From: Streptococcus sp. LYSM12
GTDB lineage: Bacteria > Bacillota > Bacilli > Lactobacillales > Streptococcaceae
Direction: 5' to 3'
Assembly: GCF_004569635.1 (NCBI RefSeq)
Contig: NZ_SPOZ01000015.1
Coordinates: forward strand, 1 to 64,000
DNA length: 64,000 bases
A program made the translations under genes and the position numbers. Each line of letters begins with the position of its first letter. The stretch's first letter is position 1. Below the pieces are notes generated by a model, which was not told the origin of the DNA, made no database searches, and saw only the letters and a list, made by a program, of their open reading frames with translations. Below are positions 17,261 through 27,806 of the stretch, piece after piece.

Positions 17261-17889
17261 CCTTATCTTATCTGGATATTGCGATTAAACTAGGAATGGG
17301 CTTGATTTCCCTTATCTTTGTTATTAATGTTTCTGGCAAGGGCAATCTTTCCCCTAATTCTGCTAGTGATCAAGTGCAGAATTATGTTCTTGGGGGCATT
17401 ATCGGAGGTGTGATTTACAGCCCGTCTATTTCAATTTTGCAATACAGTATTATCCTCTTGATTTGGACGATGTTGGTTCTAAGTTTAAAATGGTTGAAAA
17501 CCCATCATCATTTCCTTAAACGTATAGTTGACGGCCAATTTACGATATTGATTAAAAACGGAAAAGTAGATGTAGAGGCTTGTCGTTCGGTTGGTTTGAC
17601 AGCGTCAGATGTGGCTTTGAAATTGCGAGGACAAGGGATTTATCAGTTGAAGTTGGTCAAACGTGCAGTATTGGAACAAAATGGTCAACTGATCGTGGTG
17701 CAGGCAGGAGAGGAAAATCCCAAGTATCCTGTTGTAGCAGACGGAACTATTCAGACGGATGTTTTGGAATCCATTGATCGCTCAGAAAGTTGGCTTCTTG
17801 AAAAACTAGCAGAGATTGGATATCATGAAGTGACAGATATCTTCATTGCTGAATACGACAAGGGAGAGCTTGTTGTGGTGACCTATTAG
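17257..17889 (+). CDS. DUF421 (YetF-type) membrane protein
   Basis: 210 residues. Three membrane segments (IAIKLGMGLISLIFVINVSG; NYVLGGIIGGVIYSPSIS; YSIILLIWTMLVLSL), then the YetF C-terminal domain (VDGQFTILIKNGKVDVEACRS; QGIYQLKLVKRAVLEQNGQ). Function unknown; related to B. subtilis YetF/YdfR and spore germinant-channel subunits. Start codon overlaps the previous gene (ATGA). A truncated repeat starts 2 nt after the stop. Confidence 0.87.
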   Translation: MTLSYLDIAIKLGMGLISLIFVINVSGKGNLSPNSASDQVQNYVLGGIIGGVIYSPSISILQYSIILLIWTMLVLSLKWLKTHHHFLKRIVDGQFTILIKNGKVDVEACRSVGLTASDVALKLRGQGIYQLKLVKRAVLEQNGQLIVVQAGEENPKYPVVADGTIQTDVLESIDRSESWLLEKLAEIGYHEVTDIFIAEYDKGELVVVTY

Positions 17890-17891
17890 CG

Positions 17892-17974
17892 AGTATAGGC
17901 AACGAGCTGCAGGCTGCACTAGAGTAGGGCAAAGCGAGTGAACGAAGTAATAAACGATAAACGAGATGACTATA
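17892..17974 (+). repeat. Short TA-flanked repeat, copy 8 (5' truncated)
   Basis: Begins GTATAGGCAACG right after the YetF-like stop codon; right end GAGATGACTATA intact. Confidence 0.85.
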
Positions 17975-18134
17975 AAAGAGCAGATAGGTGACCTCGTACA
18001 CATCAAACGCAGGAAGAAAGCCTTGTTTTTAGAATAAGATAGTTTCATCAAAAAGCATTTCTGTTTAAGTAAATGTTGTAGTATAGGGACTAGATAATGG
18101 TGATATGTAAGAAACTCGGAAATGTTTTTAACAA

Positions 18135-18522
18135 ATGGGAGCGGGAAAGAACGCGATAGGTCAAAAAAAAAAGAGTTGGGTTTTCCTTATTTCCTAATTC
18201 TAGCTTCGGGCTGAAACGGTCTAGAAATAGACCGTTTCACTCCTCCGCACAGCTCCAACAGTCAGAGTAGTGACTGTTGGAGGTTGGAAATGAAGCGAAT
18301 TCGTTCGCATCAGTCGTAGAGGTCAGAGTTGGAGTTTAAAAAATGAATAAATAGGAGTGGAAAGCTCCAGTGGCAGTTTTTGAGCCTGTTCCTTGAAACA
18401 AAAAAGCAAGATCATTTCCACCTTTCAACGGCATGATAGCCGTTGCAGCAATCAACTACTGCGTTGAGATGTTGATAAACTAAAAGACTAAGCCAACTCT
18501 GAGATAGGGAGCTGGGCTTTTT
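18135..18522 (+). repeat. Family B modular repeat, copy B3 (longest uninterrupted + copy)
   Basis: Shows the full module order: GGGAGCGGGAAAGAACGCG; hairpin CGGTCTA/TAGACCG; hairpin TCCAACAGTC/GACTGTTGGA; GAGGTCAGAGTTGGAG; AAAGCTCCAGTGG; CCTGTTCC; hairpin CAACGGC/GCCGTTG; closing GAGCTGGGCTTTTT. Confidence 0.75.
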
Positions 18523-18595
18523 ACATGGCTTCATTTTTTCCATGTATCCGGTGTGCGAAATCGTAGAATTTGTGTTTATCAGGCTCTTTTTATGG

Positions 18596-18601
18596 TATAA
18601 T
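18596..18601 (+). promoter_or_regulatory. -10 element for metG
   Basis: Extended TGGTATAAT, weak -35; 43 nt upstream of the start codon. Confidence 0.55.
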
Positions 18602-18644
18602 AAAAGGATAAAACTGGGTTTCATTTGCCCTGAAAGGAAAAGGT

Positions 18645-20648
18645 ATGACGAAAAAGAACTTTTACATTACCACACCGATTTACTATCCATCTGGAAAACT
18701 CCATATAGGAACTGCTTATACGACCGTTGCCTGCGATGTTTTGGCGCGTTACAAGCGCCTTATGGGGTACGACGTTTTCTCTTTGACAGGTCTTGATGAG
18801 CATGGTCAAAAGATTCAAACCAAGGCAGAAGAAGCAGGTATTGCACCGCAGACCTATGTGGACGGCATGGCTGAGGAGGTCAAACAACTGTGGGAACGTT
18901 TGGATATTTCCTACGACAAATTTATCCGTACGACTGATGATTACCACGAGAAAGTGGTGGCAGAAGTCTTTGAACGCTTGCTAGCTCAAGATGATATCTA
19001 TCTTGGGGAATACTCGGGTTGGTACTCGGTTTCAGATGAGGAGTTCTTCACGGAAAGTCAATTAGAAGAAGTTTTTCGAGATGAAACGGGCAAGGTCATT
19101 GGAGGAATCGCTCCTAGTGGTCACGAAGTGGAATGGGTGTCAGAAGAAGCGTATTTCCTACGTCTTAGCAAATATGCCAAAAGATTAGTAGAATTTTTAG
19201 ATACTAACCCACAATTTCTACAACCTAAGGGAAGAAAAAATGAAATTATTCAAAATTTTCTTGGACAAGATGGCGGCAAATTAGAAGATTTAGCAGTATC
19301 TCGTACGACTTTCGAATGGGGAGTCAAAGTCCCATCAAATCCCAAGCATGTTGTCTATGTTTGGATTGATGCTCTTTTGAACTATGTGACAGCTCTTGGC
19401 TATGGACAAGAAGAACACGCGAAGTTTGATGCATTCTGGAACGGAACGGTTTTTCATTTGGTTGGAAAAGATATTATGCGTTTCCACGCAATTTACTGGC
19501 CTATTCTCCTCATGATGCTTGACTTACCGCTGCCAGAACGCTTGATTGCCCACGGTTGGTTTGTCATGAAAGACGGAAAAATGTCTAAATCTAAGGGAAA
19601 TGTTGTCTATCCAGATATGTTGGTAGATCGCTATGGGCTTGATTCCTTACGGTACTATCTCCTGAGAAGTCTACCAGTCGGATCGGACGGGACTTTCACA
19701 CCAGAAGATTATGTGGGGCGCATCAACTACGAACTAGCCAATGATTTAGGAAATCTCCTCAACCGTACAGTGGCTATGGTTAACAAATACTTTGACGGTC
19801 ACGTTCCTGCCTATGTAGCAAATGTTACAGCTTTTGACGGAGATTTAGCAAGTGTGGCGGCAGCTTCGATTGTCGAGTACCATAAGCAGATGGAAGCGGT
19901 GGATTATCCGCGTGTTTTAGAAGCTGTCTGGACCTTGATTGCCCGCACCAACAAATACATCGATGAAACAGCTCCATGGATGTTGGCAAAAGAGGAAGAA
20001 AAACGACCAAAACTGGCTTCAGTTATGAGCCACTTGGTGGCGAGCCTGCGCGTAGTAGCACACTTAATTGAACCCTTTATGATGACAACGAGCGCTGCTA
20101 TTCTCGAGCAATTAGGCATGGACAAGGTAAGCAGTTTGGAAGCTTTAGCCTTTGCTGATGTACCAGCAGATTTGACCGTGGTTGCAAAGGGGCAGCCGAT
20201 CTTCCCGCGCCTTGATATGGAAGAAGAAATTGCCTACATCAAAGAACAAATGGCGGCAGGTCAGTCAGCTGTTAAAAAAGAATGGAAACCAGAAGAGGTT
20301 GACTTGACGTTCAACCGCAAAGAAATCAAGTTTGATGACTTTGAAAAAGTGGAGATCCGTGTCGCGGAAGTCAAGGAAGTCAAGAAAGTAGAAGGCAGTG
20401 AGAAATTACTCCAATTCCGCTTGGATGCAGGTGATAGTGAAGATCGCCAAATCTTATCTGGGATTGCCCAATACTATCCAAATGAGCAAGAATTGATTGG
20501 AAAGAAACTCCAAATCGTAGCCAATCTTAAACCGCGTAAGATGATGGGGCATATCAGTCAGGGGATGATCTTATCAGCAGAACATGGTGATGGCCTGACC
20601 CTCTTGACAGTTGATTCTGCCGTTCCGAATGGTAGTCTGATTGGATAA
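18645..20648 (+). CDS. metG: Methionyl-tRNA synthetase
   Basis: 667 residues. HIGH-type motif [12 protein letters not shown] near residue 15, KMSKSKG near residue 305, anticodon-binding helices, and a C-terminal EMAPII/Trbp111-like tRNA-binding domain ([20 protein letters not shown]) for dimerisation. No zinc-knuckle cysteines are visible, so it is the non-zinc type common in streptococci. SD AAAGGAAAAGG precedes ATG 18645. Confidence 0.97.
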   Translation: MTKKNFYITTPIYYPSGKLHIGTAYTTVACDVLARYKRLMGYDVFSLTGLDEHGQKIQTKAEEAGIAPQTYVDGMAEEVKQLWERLDISYDKFIRTTDDYHEKVVAEVFERLLAQDDIYLGEYSGWYSVSDEEFFTESQLEEVFRDETGKVIGGIAPSGHEVEWVSEEAYFLRLSKYAKRLVEFLDTNPQFLQPKGRKNEIIQNFLGQDGGKLEDLAVSRTTFEWGVKVPSNPKHVVYVWIDALLNYVTALGYGQEEHAKFDAFWNGTVFHLVGKDIMRFHAIYWPILLMMLDLPLPERLIAHGWFVMKDGKMSKSKGNVVYPDMLVDRYGLDSLRYYLLRSLPVGSDGTFTPEDYVGRINYELANDLGNLLNRTVAMVNKYFDGHVPAYVANVTAFDGDLASVAAASIVEYHKQMEAVDYPRVLEAVWTLIARTNKYIDETAPWMLAKEEEKRPKLASVMSHLVASLRVVAHLIEPFMMTTSAAILEQLGMDKVSSLEALAFADVPADLTVVAKGQPIFPRLDMEEEIAYIKEQMAAGQSAVKKEWKPEEVDLTFNRKEIKFDDFEKVEIRVAEVKEVKKVEGSEKLLQFRLDAGDSEDRQILSGIAQYYPNEQELIGKKLQIVANLKPRKMMGHISQGMILSAEHGDGLTLLTVDSAVPNGSLIG

Positions 20649-20853
20649 AGGGAAAGATCTTACAGCTGTACTGTTCTAGCGGATAAGCCTTGCGGTTATG
20701 GCGAACCCACGAGCTGGAATACCAGATGAAACAGATTACGGGGCTTTTCACTAGCACATGGATATGAGATTATGGGGAGGGGTTCCTTTGATGAAGTGCC
20801 AACAATAGGGGGATTCTGCCTAATCTTCCCCAAGCATAACACTGTCATCTTTA

Positions 20854-21073
20854 CCTCCTGATAGGGATGTTCCTCACAAAGGTTTTGTAGCAGGGTCTGA
20901 GGTAGAGTTTTGGGATGATACGCTAGTTGGTGTGCTAATCTTGTAAGCATTACATGCTTTGTTATCACAAAGGACATCCTGTCTTTGTTCTAAAGGAAGC
21001 GGCTTAGAGATTTGCATTACTCGATGATACGCACTACGGGCGACTCGCCGAGATGATGCCCTATCTAAAATAA
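20854..21073 (+). pseudogene. Possible decayed coding segment
   Basis: Two pieces in different frames look protein-like: 20854-20946 (PPDRDVPHKGFVAGSEVEFW then DDTLVGVLIL, stop) and 20966-21073 (HKGHPVFVLKEAA, one internal stop, then RFALLDDTHYGRLAEMMPYL, stop). I cannot name the family. The rest of 20649-20853 holds nothing recognisable. Confidence 0.35.
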
Positions 21074-21087
21074 TAGAAAAAACAAGC

Positions 21088-21195
21088 GATACAGTCATTT
21101 CGTTTATCTTTTATTACTTCGTTACCTCGCTTTGCCGTACTCCAGTACAGCCTGCAGCTCGTTGCCTAGTACTAAAAGCAAACTAAAAGACTATA
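21088..21195 (-). repeat. Short TA-flanked repeat, copy 9
   Basis: Complete; left end degenerate (TACAGTCATTTCG), right end AAAAGACTATA. Ends 23 nt before the coiA promoter box. Confidence 0.9.
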
Positions 21196-21210
21196 CTAGT
21201 AAGTAGCTTG

Positions 21211-21225
21211 TTTTTTTTGCGAATA
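21211..21225 (+). promoter_or_regulatory. CIN-box-like ComX (SigX) promoter of coiA
   Basis: T tract followed by TGCGAATA (21218-21225), one mismatch from the TACGAATA box of late competence genes; 18 nt before the coiA start. No vegetative TATAAT is seen in this gap. Confidence 0.6.
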
Positions 21226-21243
21226 AATAGGGTAGGAGGGCTT

Positions 21244-22209
21244 ATGTTAGTTGCGAAAAACGAGCAAGGACAGTCGATTTGTTTAGTGAAACAGCAGGCA
21301 GTAGGAGGAAAAAAATTTTTTTGTCCAGGGTGTGGCGGACCTGTTCGTCTGCGCAAAGGACAGGTGATACGACCACATTTTGCGCATATTTCTTTAAAAC
21401 ATTGTCGTTATTTCTCAGAAAATGAATCTGCTCAACATCTTGCATTGAAAACAAGTGTGTATCAATGGGCTCGTAAACATAACAAGGTGGAGCTGGAAAA
21501 ATGGTTGCCCGAGATTGAGCAGATTGCAGATCTATTGGTGGAGGAGCGGCTTGCGCTGGAAATTCAATGTTCGAGTTTATCTTTCAAGCGTTTGCAAGAA
21601 CGGACCCATGCCTATCAGCAGGCGGGCTACCGTGTGCTATGGCTTTTAGGTGAGCAGTTGTGGTTGAAAAATCGTCTCACCAAATTACAAAAGCAGTTCC
21701 TCTCTTTTAGCCAATATATGGGCTTTTTCGTCTGGGAGTTGGATTTAAAATGCCAGAGATTACACCTGCGCTACTTGATTCATGAGGATTTACATGGTCG
21801 TTTGCAATGTCTGACGGAAGAATTTCCCCTCGGAGTTGGAAATCTTCTTACGATTTTGCGTTTTCCTTATCAAAAGAAAAAAGTAGCTGTTTTAAAGGGG
21901 AGGCAAGATGTACAGTTACTTGACTATATTGCGCGCCAACTCTATCATCACTCCCCGAAGTGGATGGCAGCTCAAGCTCAGCTGTATCAGAAAGGAGGAA
22001 ATCTCCTCATGCAACACCTGGATGATTTTTATCCTCAAATTCGTCCGCCCCAGTCTAGATGTGGTTTTGTCCAAATCCAAGAGGATTTAACGGACTATTA
22101 TGCTAACTTTCAAACCTATTACCAGCAATTAAACCACAAAGACGAGCAGTATCTTTATTCACCTGTTTTCTATCAGACAATTCTCAAGAAAAATTCTACC
22201 CCAAATTAG
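21244..22209 (+). CDS. coiA: Competence protein CoiA
   Basis: 321 residues from ATG 21244 (TAGGAGGG SD). N-terminal zinc-ribbon-like FFCPGCGGPVRLRKG and HFAHIS, then a nuclease-like core with EIEQIADLLVEERLALEIQC(SSLS), the E-x-Q motif of the CoiA/restriction-endonuclease-like fold, and QQAGYRVLWLLG. It is needed for DNA processing after uptake in naturally transformable streptococci. Expression is expected only during competence, in line with the CIN-like box. Confidence 0.93.
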   Translation: MLVAKNEQGQSICLVKQQAVGGKKFFCPGCGGPVRLRKGQVIRPHFAHISLKHCRYFSENESAQHLALKTSVYQWARKHNKVELEKWLPEIEQIADLLVEERLALEIQCSSLSFKRLQERTHAYQQAGYRVLWLLGEQLWLKNRLTKLQKQFLSFSQYMGFFVWELDLKCQRLHLRYLIHEDLHGRLQCLTEEFPLGVGNLLTILRFPYQKKKVAVLKGRQDVQLLDYIARQLYHHSPKWMAAQAQLYQKGGNLLMQHLDDFYPQIRPPQSRCGFVQIQEDLTDYYANFQTYYQQLNHKDEQYLYSPVFYQTILKKNSTPN

Positions 22210-22258
22210 AAGTGACCCTTGATTTATGGTAAAATAAGAGGCATGGAGGTAACCCAAG

Positions 22259-24061
22259 ATGATAAAACAACGAAATGAAATTGATGAAAAATACCAGTGG
22301 GATTTGACCACGATTTTTCCAACAGATGAAGCCTGGGAAGCAGAACTTGCAGCCCTTCAAGCAGATGTGGAGGCGACTGCTGGTTTGGCGGGTCACTTGC
22401 TCGATTCTGCTAAGAATTTATTAGAAATTAGCGAAAGGCAACTCACTCTCATGCGTCGCATGGAAACAGTATATGTTTATGCTTCCATGAAAAACGACCA
22501 AGATACTCGTGAAGGCAAGTACCAAGAATTTCAAGCTAAAGCTTTGGGCTTGTATTCAGCCCTTTCACAAGCCTTTGCTTTCTACAAGTCAGAATTTTTA
22601 GTCGTAACAGAGGAGCAGTTGGCAGCTTTTATGGAAGAAGAGCCAGCCTTGAAGCAGTACAGCCACCAGTTTGAGAAATTATTGGCGGAAAAAGAGCATG
22701 TCTTATCACAAGAAGTTGAAGAGGTGCTGGCAGCCACTAGCGAAATCTTTGATGCACCGTCAGAGACTTTTGCTGTTCTTGATAATGCAAGTATTCGTTT
22801 TCCAGAAATCACCGATGAAGAGGGGAATCTTGTGCCACTTTCACACGGTAGCTACATTTCATTTATGGAATCAAGCAACCGTGAGTTACGCAAGGAAGCT
22901 TATGAAGCCTTGTATGATACGTATCATCAGTTCCAGCATACCTATGCTAAGACCTTGCAATCAAATGTCAAAGTTAATAACCTAAAAGCTCGTTTGCGGA
23001 AGTATGGTAGTGCCCGCCATGCAGCTTTGGCTGAAAATTTTATTCCAGAGTCTGTCTACGATACGTTGATAGAAGCCGTTAACAAGCACTTGCCACTTTT
23101 ACATCGCTATATCAATCTACGGAAGAAATTGCTCGGTATTGATGATTTGAAGATGTATGATATGTACACACCTCTTTCTGATGTGGACTACAAGCTCACC
23201 TATGGAGATGCATTGGAAAAGGCAGCAGATACCTTGACTATTTTTGGCGATGAGTACAGCATACAGGTGAAAGAAGCGTTTGAAAACCGTTGGATTGATG
23301 TACATGAAAATGACGGAAAACGTTCTGGAGCTTATTCAGGTGGTGCCTATGACACCAATGCTTTCATGCTGTTGAACTGGCAGGATACACTGGATAATCT
23401 CTACACTCTTATCCATGAAACAGGCCATTCGCTTCACTCCATGTTTACCCGTAAAAATCAGCCCTATGTCTATGGACATTATTCTATTTTTTTGGCAGAG
23501 ATTGCTTCTACGACCAATGAAAATCTGTTGACGGAAAAATTATTGTCAGAAGTGGAAGATGACAAGACTCGCTTTGCTATTTTGAACCATTACTTGGATG
23601 GTTTCCGTGGTACAGTATTCCGTCAGACCCAGTTTGCTGAGTTTGAGCAGGCAATCTATCAGTCAGACCAAGACGGAGAAGTATTGACAGCTGATTTCTT
23701 AAATCATTTGTATGCAGAAATCAATGAGAAATACTATGGCTTATCTGCTGAAGAAAATCCACATATTCAATTTGAATGGGCGCGGATTCCGCACTTCTAT
23801 TATAATTTTTATGTCTATCAATATGCGACAGGTTTTGCTGCAGCGTCTGCCCTTTCTCATAGGATTGTTCATGGAAGTCCAGAAGATAAGGAACATTACC
23901 TTGCTTATCTGAAAGCAGGTAGTTCAGACTATCCGCTTAATGTAATCAAAAAAGCAGGTGTAGATATGACCAAGGAAGACTACTTAAACGACGCTTTCAA
24001 GGTCTTTGAAGCCCGATTGACAGAGCTAGAAAGTTTGGTAGAAAAAGGGGTTCATTTGTAA
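22259..24061 (+). CDS. pepF: Oligoendopeptidase F
   Basis: 600 residues, M3B metallopeptidase. Zinc motif HETGHSLHS (H-E-x-x-H) with the downstream glutamate in [15 protein letters not shown]. Cytoplasmic cleavage of 7-17 residue peptides. SD GGAGG. The pneumococcal order coiA-pepF-O-methyltransferase-prsA (recalled) is kept here except for the bacteriocin cluster inserted after pepF. Confidence 0.95.
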   Translation: MIKQRNEIDEKYQWDLTTIFPTDEAWEAELAALQADVEATAGLAGHLLDSAKNLLEISERQLTLMRRMETVYVYASMKNDQDTREGKYQEFQAKALGLYSALSQAFAFYKSEFLVVTEEQLAAFMEEEPALKQYSHQFEKLLAEKEHVLSQEVEEVLAATSEIFDAPSETFAVLDNASIRFPEITDEEGNLVPLSHGSYISFMESSNRELRKEAYEALYDTYHQFQHTYAKTLQSNVKVNNLKARLRKYGSARHAALAENFIPESVYDTLIEAVNKHLPLLHRYINLRKKLLGIDDLKMYDMYTPLSDVDYKLTYGDALEKAADTLTIFGDEYSIQVKEAFENRWIDVHENDGKRSGAYSGGAYDTNAFMLLNWQDTLDNLYTLIHETGHSLHSMFTRKNQPYVYGHYSIFLAEIASTTNENLLTEKLLSEVEDDKTRFAILNHYLDGFRGTVFRQTQFAEFEQAIYQSDQDGEVLTADFLNHLYAEINEKYYGLSAEENPHIQFEWARIPHFYYNFYVYQYATGFAAASALSHRIVHGSPEDKEHYLAYLKAGSSDYPLNVIKKAGVDMTKEDYLNDAFKVFEARLTELESLVEKGVHL

Positions 24062-24185
24062 GAAGCTCGGGATTTATTGAAGCCTGCTTTTCGGCCAGTC
24101 AGCCTTCGTTTTTTCGAAATACAGTCAGTATTTCATCAAAAAACTGACTTAATTATCGTTAGTTAGCTTTTAAACACTATCCTTT

Positions 24186-24303
24186 AATAGTCGTTTAGTT
24201 TGCTTTTATATAGCCTTTTAGTACTAGGCAACGAGCTGCAGGCTGTACTGGAGTACGGCAAAGCGAGTGAACGAAGTAATAAAAGATAAACGAAATGACT
24301 ATA
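24186..24303 (+). repeat. Short TA-flanked repeat, copy 10, with duplicated left end
   Basis: An extra left end (AATAGTCGTTTAGTTTGC, 24186-24208) precedes a complete copy TATAGCCTTTTAG..GACTATA, the mirror case of copy 6. Confidence 0.85.
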
Positions 24304-24410
24304 CTTTTCGAAAATCAAAACCATACTTTGGTCAAAATCCTCGATAGACGGAAGCTCTACCTTCACCTTCAGTTTCTTGGCTATTTTCGCTTTTCTGGAA
24401 GTATGAACAT

Positions 24411-24466
24411 AAACAAAGAACAGCTAACCCCTTGTTACCAAGGAATTCCGCTGTTCTTTTTGTTTA
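24411..24466. terminator. Strong bidirectional terminator
   Basis: AAACAAAGAACAGC pairs with GCTGTTCTTTTTGTTT around a 24-nt loop. It can end both pepF (+) and the bacteriocin cluster (-). Confidence 0.8.
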
Positions 24467-24639
24467 TTTTGGTCTTGTGTGTGAAGTCTTGGCCGAATGT
24501 TTCAACTTCTAAAGTTAGACCCAATAGTCAGTTTAGCTCCTGCATATCAGAGCTTTAGAGCACGACAAAGAGAAGGTGGTCTTTGGGGTACAATTTCCTG
24601 AAAATAGATAATCGCCCACTAGAAAACGTGATAGATACT

Positions 24640-25143
24640 TTAGCTTCCGGATTCCTTAAAAGCTTCATATAGATGTTTATAAAGTTTTTTCTTCCCTTTT
24701 TTCTGAGAATTAAAATCTTCTTTTCCGTAGTCAAAATTTGCGACCACAAACCCCTCGTCATCAGTAGAAAACGTGAAAAATTCTAGTTCAATTAATTGAT
24801 TATGCTTAGAATCTTCTAGGGTGTTCTCTCCTAAAAGGTTGTTAAATTGTTTAACTTCTTCTTTACTAACTCCGAAACCCATAGAGGCTCCATCTTCAAT
24901 GATGTTGGAAAAGACTTCTTCTGTGGAGGTGGCTTCTTTTATCGTTATGAGGTAAATAGCGTCTGCTGTTTCTACTTGTCGTACTTTCTTCCATTTTTTG
25001 GTATCACTAGAAGAAATCGTATAGACGGTTAAATCTACTGTAGGTTTAGTCGGATTTTCTTGTTTGATGACTTGTCGTCCAACTAAGAAAATGGCGAGTA
25101 GTCCAGCGACTACTATCAAAATAATAGATATTTTCTTTTTCAT
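24640..25143 (-). CDS. Small membrane-anchored extracytoplasmic protein of the bacteriocin cluster
   Basis: 167 residues. One N-terminal membrane anchor (ISIILIVVAGLLAIFLVG, residues 5-22), then a polar domain outside the membrane (VDLTVYTISSSDTKKWK; AIYLITIKEATSTEEVF), no cysteines. No family recognised. It overlaps the ABC ATPase gene by 4 nt, so it belongs to the operon. A role in immunity or as an accessory of the transporter is an inference from position only. Confidence 0.75.
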   Translation of the reverse strand: MKKKISIILIVVAGLLAIFLVGRQVIKQENPTKPTVDLTVYTISSSDTKKWKKVRQVETADAIYLITIKEATSTEEVFSNIIEDGASMGFGVSKEEVKQFNNLLGENTLEDSKHNQLIELEFFTFSTDDEGFVVANFDYGKEDFNSQKKGKKKLYKHLYEAFKESGS

Positions 25144-25763
25144 ATCTTACTCCCTATATCTTTCATATTAATGATACAATCAACCTGATTATAGACAGCT
25201 GGGTCATGGGTTGCGATAATCACATATTTATCTTCTGCTGTTTCATTCAATAATAAATGAATGATTTCTTGTCCGATTTCCCCATCCAAAGCTCCAGTAG
25301 GTTCATCGGCTAAAATAATTTTACGTGGTTTCAATAACATTCTAGCAATGGCGACACGCTGGGCCTGACCTCCAGATAATTCATAGATTTTTTGATGTAA
25401 GTAGTCACTAGAAAGCCCTACTTTTTCAAGTACCTCAACGATTGTTTTTTTGTCTTTAGTGATGAGTTTCAAATTATCATATACTGTTTTGTTTTCGATT
25501 AAAGAATAATTTTGGAATACGTACCCAATAGTATTTTTAAAGAAGGTTCGTTCTTTTATTTTCCAAATATCTTGCTCATCCACTAAAACCTTCCCACTGT
25601 CAATTTTTTCGAGTCTTCCGATGATATTCAGCAGTGTGCTTTTACCTGAACCAGAACCTCCAATCAATGCATAGCTTTTCCCAGCTTCAAAGTTTACATG
25701 TAAATCGGTAAAGATCTTTTTTGAGCCGAATGTTTTTGTAACATTCAAAAGGTCAATTGTCAT
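25140..25763 (-). CDS. ABC transporter ATPase, lactococcin 972 group
   Basis: 207 residues. Walker A GGSGSGKST, Q-loop YVFQNYSLI, signature LSGGQAQRVAIARMLL, Walker B IILADEPTGALD, switch His in ATHDPAVY. The short MacB/LolD-like layout is that of the ATPases found with lactococcin-972-type bacteriocins. Works with the upstream 662-residue membrane protein in export or immunity. ATGA-type overlaps on both sides. Confidence 0.93.
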   Translation of the reverse strand: MTIDLLNVTKTFGSKKIFTDLHVNFEAGKSYALIGGSGSGKSTLLNIIGRLEKIDSGKVLVDEQDIWKIKERTFFKNTIGYVFQNYSLIENKTVYDNLKLITKDKKTIVEVLEKVGLSSDYLHQKIYELSGGQAQRVAIARMLLKPRKIILADEPTGALDGEIGQEIIHLLLNETAEDKYVIIATHDPAVYNQVDCIINMKDIGSKI

Positions 25764-27748
25764 TGTTCATCTCCTTTTAAAATTTGAGTGTACTTATCAG
25801 ATAATTTTCTAAAACTCATGATGGTTGAAAAAATTAAAACCATTAAAGAAGTAGCACCAATAGTTAATAACTCTATTTGTCTGGTCATCATAAATGTAAA
25901 TAGGATGGTCATTATAATCGTCATCACAAAATATTTGAGGCTAGAAATTGCTATACCTGTCTTTGAAAGACCTAATAGTATTTTTTTCACGAAGTCATTC
26001 TGCTTTGAAGCTATAAATAGTTGGGTATATTGATAAATGAGTAGAAAGACAATAGAGTAAATAATCTTCTGTAATATCTTTGAAAGGAAGACTTGGTGCT
26101 CTAAGGATTGAAGATTCAGTTGCACAATTTGGTAAACGTTTACTGGATCCATTGAAAAGTTCAAATGAACACTCATATCGTTCATTTTTTCTATTGCTTC
26201 AGGACTAAAAAGGGAGTTATTTACGATGTTACTTGCTAAAGAAAAATCATTGTTTTCGATCATTTTATCAGTGTCTAACACAACTACTATATTATCTTTG
26301 GTAGTTGCTGCACTTGCTAAATATGAAATGTCTTTATTTTCATGATAATTGTCCCCATGCTCATTGAAATAAAAAATTCTTTTCCCATTAGGAATGATTT
26401 GCACTGTAAGATCTTTTTTGGTATAGCTTGTTCCAGTAAATTGTTCTGCCGCAACGGTATTCTCAATTGATTCCCTACTGTCTTTGAATTTATCAGGAAT
26501 ATAGATGGTTGCTATCTTGTGATTTAACATTTGATAGTTGGTTCCATTCACCTTATTTTGTACACTAGCACCTGTTTGGTTGAGATAGAGCAATTCTTTA
26601 TTGACCTCTGGACTCGTTATACCATCACTGTTCAATTGTTTAGAAAAATCTTCTGCAAACTCAGAATCTTTCATAAAATCTGGAATATATGCCGAAGATG
26701 GTTGGATATACAAAAAATCCAAGGTTTTCAAGGCGGAGGCTATCTGGAGATATTGAGCGTCTACATTATTTACTTCTCCACTCTGCACAGATTGATTTTC
26801 AATCCCTAGCAATTCTAGCCTTTGCCATTTTTTCACGTAGTTCCATGGTTCTAAATGTTCTATCTGAATGCTTATTCTTGCTTGACTAATCTTGGTTTCT
26901 TGTAAAAAAATACCTGAGATAATGATGATACCAGAAATAATGACCAGCCATATGGTAAAGAGTAGTTTATTTTTTGCCTTATTTTTGATAATTTCAATTG
27001 GTTTTTCAACCTTAATCGTCAGCCAAAAGAGGGCAAAGGTAATGATGTCAACGATTTGAAAGAGGACAAAATTCGTTAACAGCATGGCGAAAAATAACTT
27101 GGAACTGTAAGTGAAGAATCCGCTACCCCAAAAAGAACTGTAAGCAATCATCAATAAGGCAACTAAGACTAGTTCAAACGTCAAAGAAATGAAATAATCT
27201 CTTCTTAGGTTGTATACAGGTAATCCTAAAGAACGTCTGATGACACCTTCTTTCATCTGCCTCGTTCTAACAACAAATAAAACAACTAATAAGGTTAAGT
27301 AGATGGATACCATTAGCAACAACCTTAAATCCCCAGTAAATTGTAAAACCCCTCCTATATACCAGGGGTAAGCCATATACATTGTTTGCAGTCCAGCAGT
27401 CGTCAGTGGTTGTAAACTAGTTGAATCCATTTTTCCTAGGGTATAATACATCCCTGTTATTGGTACAGACTTTAATTGTTCATAGTCAGTATCATCGAAA
27501 TTGATATAGATTACCTGACCTGAACTCTGAACGATTGGCTTATAGATAGTAACGTTTTTCCTTTTTGCTAGGTCACGAATTGTTTTGTATATTTCGTTAC
27601 TAGAAAGGTTGCTTTTCCCTTGAATGGAAAAGGCACCATCAATGGGTAAAGGTACAGGTTTTTGAGTATCACTAATACTGACAACACCAATTGCAGCCAT
27701 CAAACAAAAGAAAAACCCAATGACACCTAATTTTAATTTCATAAACAC
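25760..27748 (-). CDS. Bacteriocin-associated integral membrane protein (DUF1430)
   Basis: 662 residues. N-terminal membrane segment (LGVIGFFFCLMAAIGVVSI), an extracytoplasmic part, three to four central segments (LLLMVSIYLTLLVVLFVV; LVLVALLMIAYSSFWGSGFF; LLFTIWLVIISGIIIISGIF), a large extracytoplasmic loop (about residues 285-550) and two or three C-terminal segments. This size and layout match the partner protein (DUF1430) of lactococcin 972 systems. With the downstream ATPase it should form the ABC complex for export or self-protection. Confidence 0.88.
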   Translation of the reverse strand: MFMKLKLGVIGFFFCLMAAIGVVSISDTQKPVPLPIDGAFSIQGKSNLSSNEIYKTIRDLAKRKNVTIYKPIVQSSGQVIYINFDDTDYEQLKSVPITGMYYTLGKMDSTSLQPLTTAGLQTMYMAYPWYIGGVLQFTGDLRLLLMVSIYLTLLVVLFVVRTRQMKEGVIRRSLGLPVYNLRRDYFISLTFELVLVALLMIAYSSFWGSGFFTYSSKLFFAMLLTNFVLFQIVDIITFALFWLTIKVEKPIEIIKNKAKNKLLFTIWLVIISGIIIISGIFLQETKISQARISIQIEHLEPWNYVKKWQRLELLGIENQSVQSGEVNNVDAQYLQIASALKTLDFLYIQPSSAYIPDFMKDSEFAEDFSKQLNSDGITSPEVNKELLYLNQTGASVQNKVNGTNYQMLNHKIATIYIPDKFKDSRESIENTVAAEQFTGTSYTKKDLTVQIIPNGKRIFYFNEHGDNYHENKDISYLASAATTKDNIVVVLDTDKMIENNDFSLASNIVNNSLFSPEAIEKMNDMSVHLNFSMDPVNVYQIVQLNLQSLEHQVFLSKILQKIIYSIVFLLIYQYTQLFIASKQNDFVKKILLGLSKTGIAISSLKYFVMTIIMTILFTFMMTRQIELLTIGATSLMVLIFSTIMSFRKLSDKYTQILKGDEQ

Positions 27749-27806
27749 CTACCTATCAGTCCGAAACACCCTACAATATGATAGGGTATTTAGGCTTTCA
27801 TTTTTG

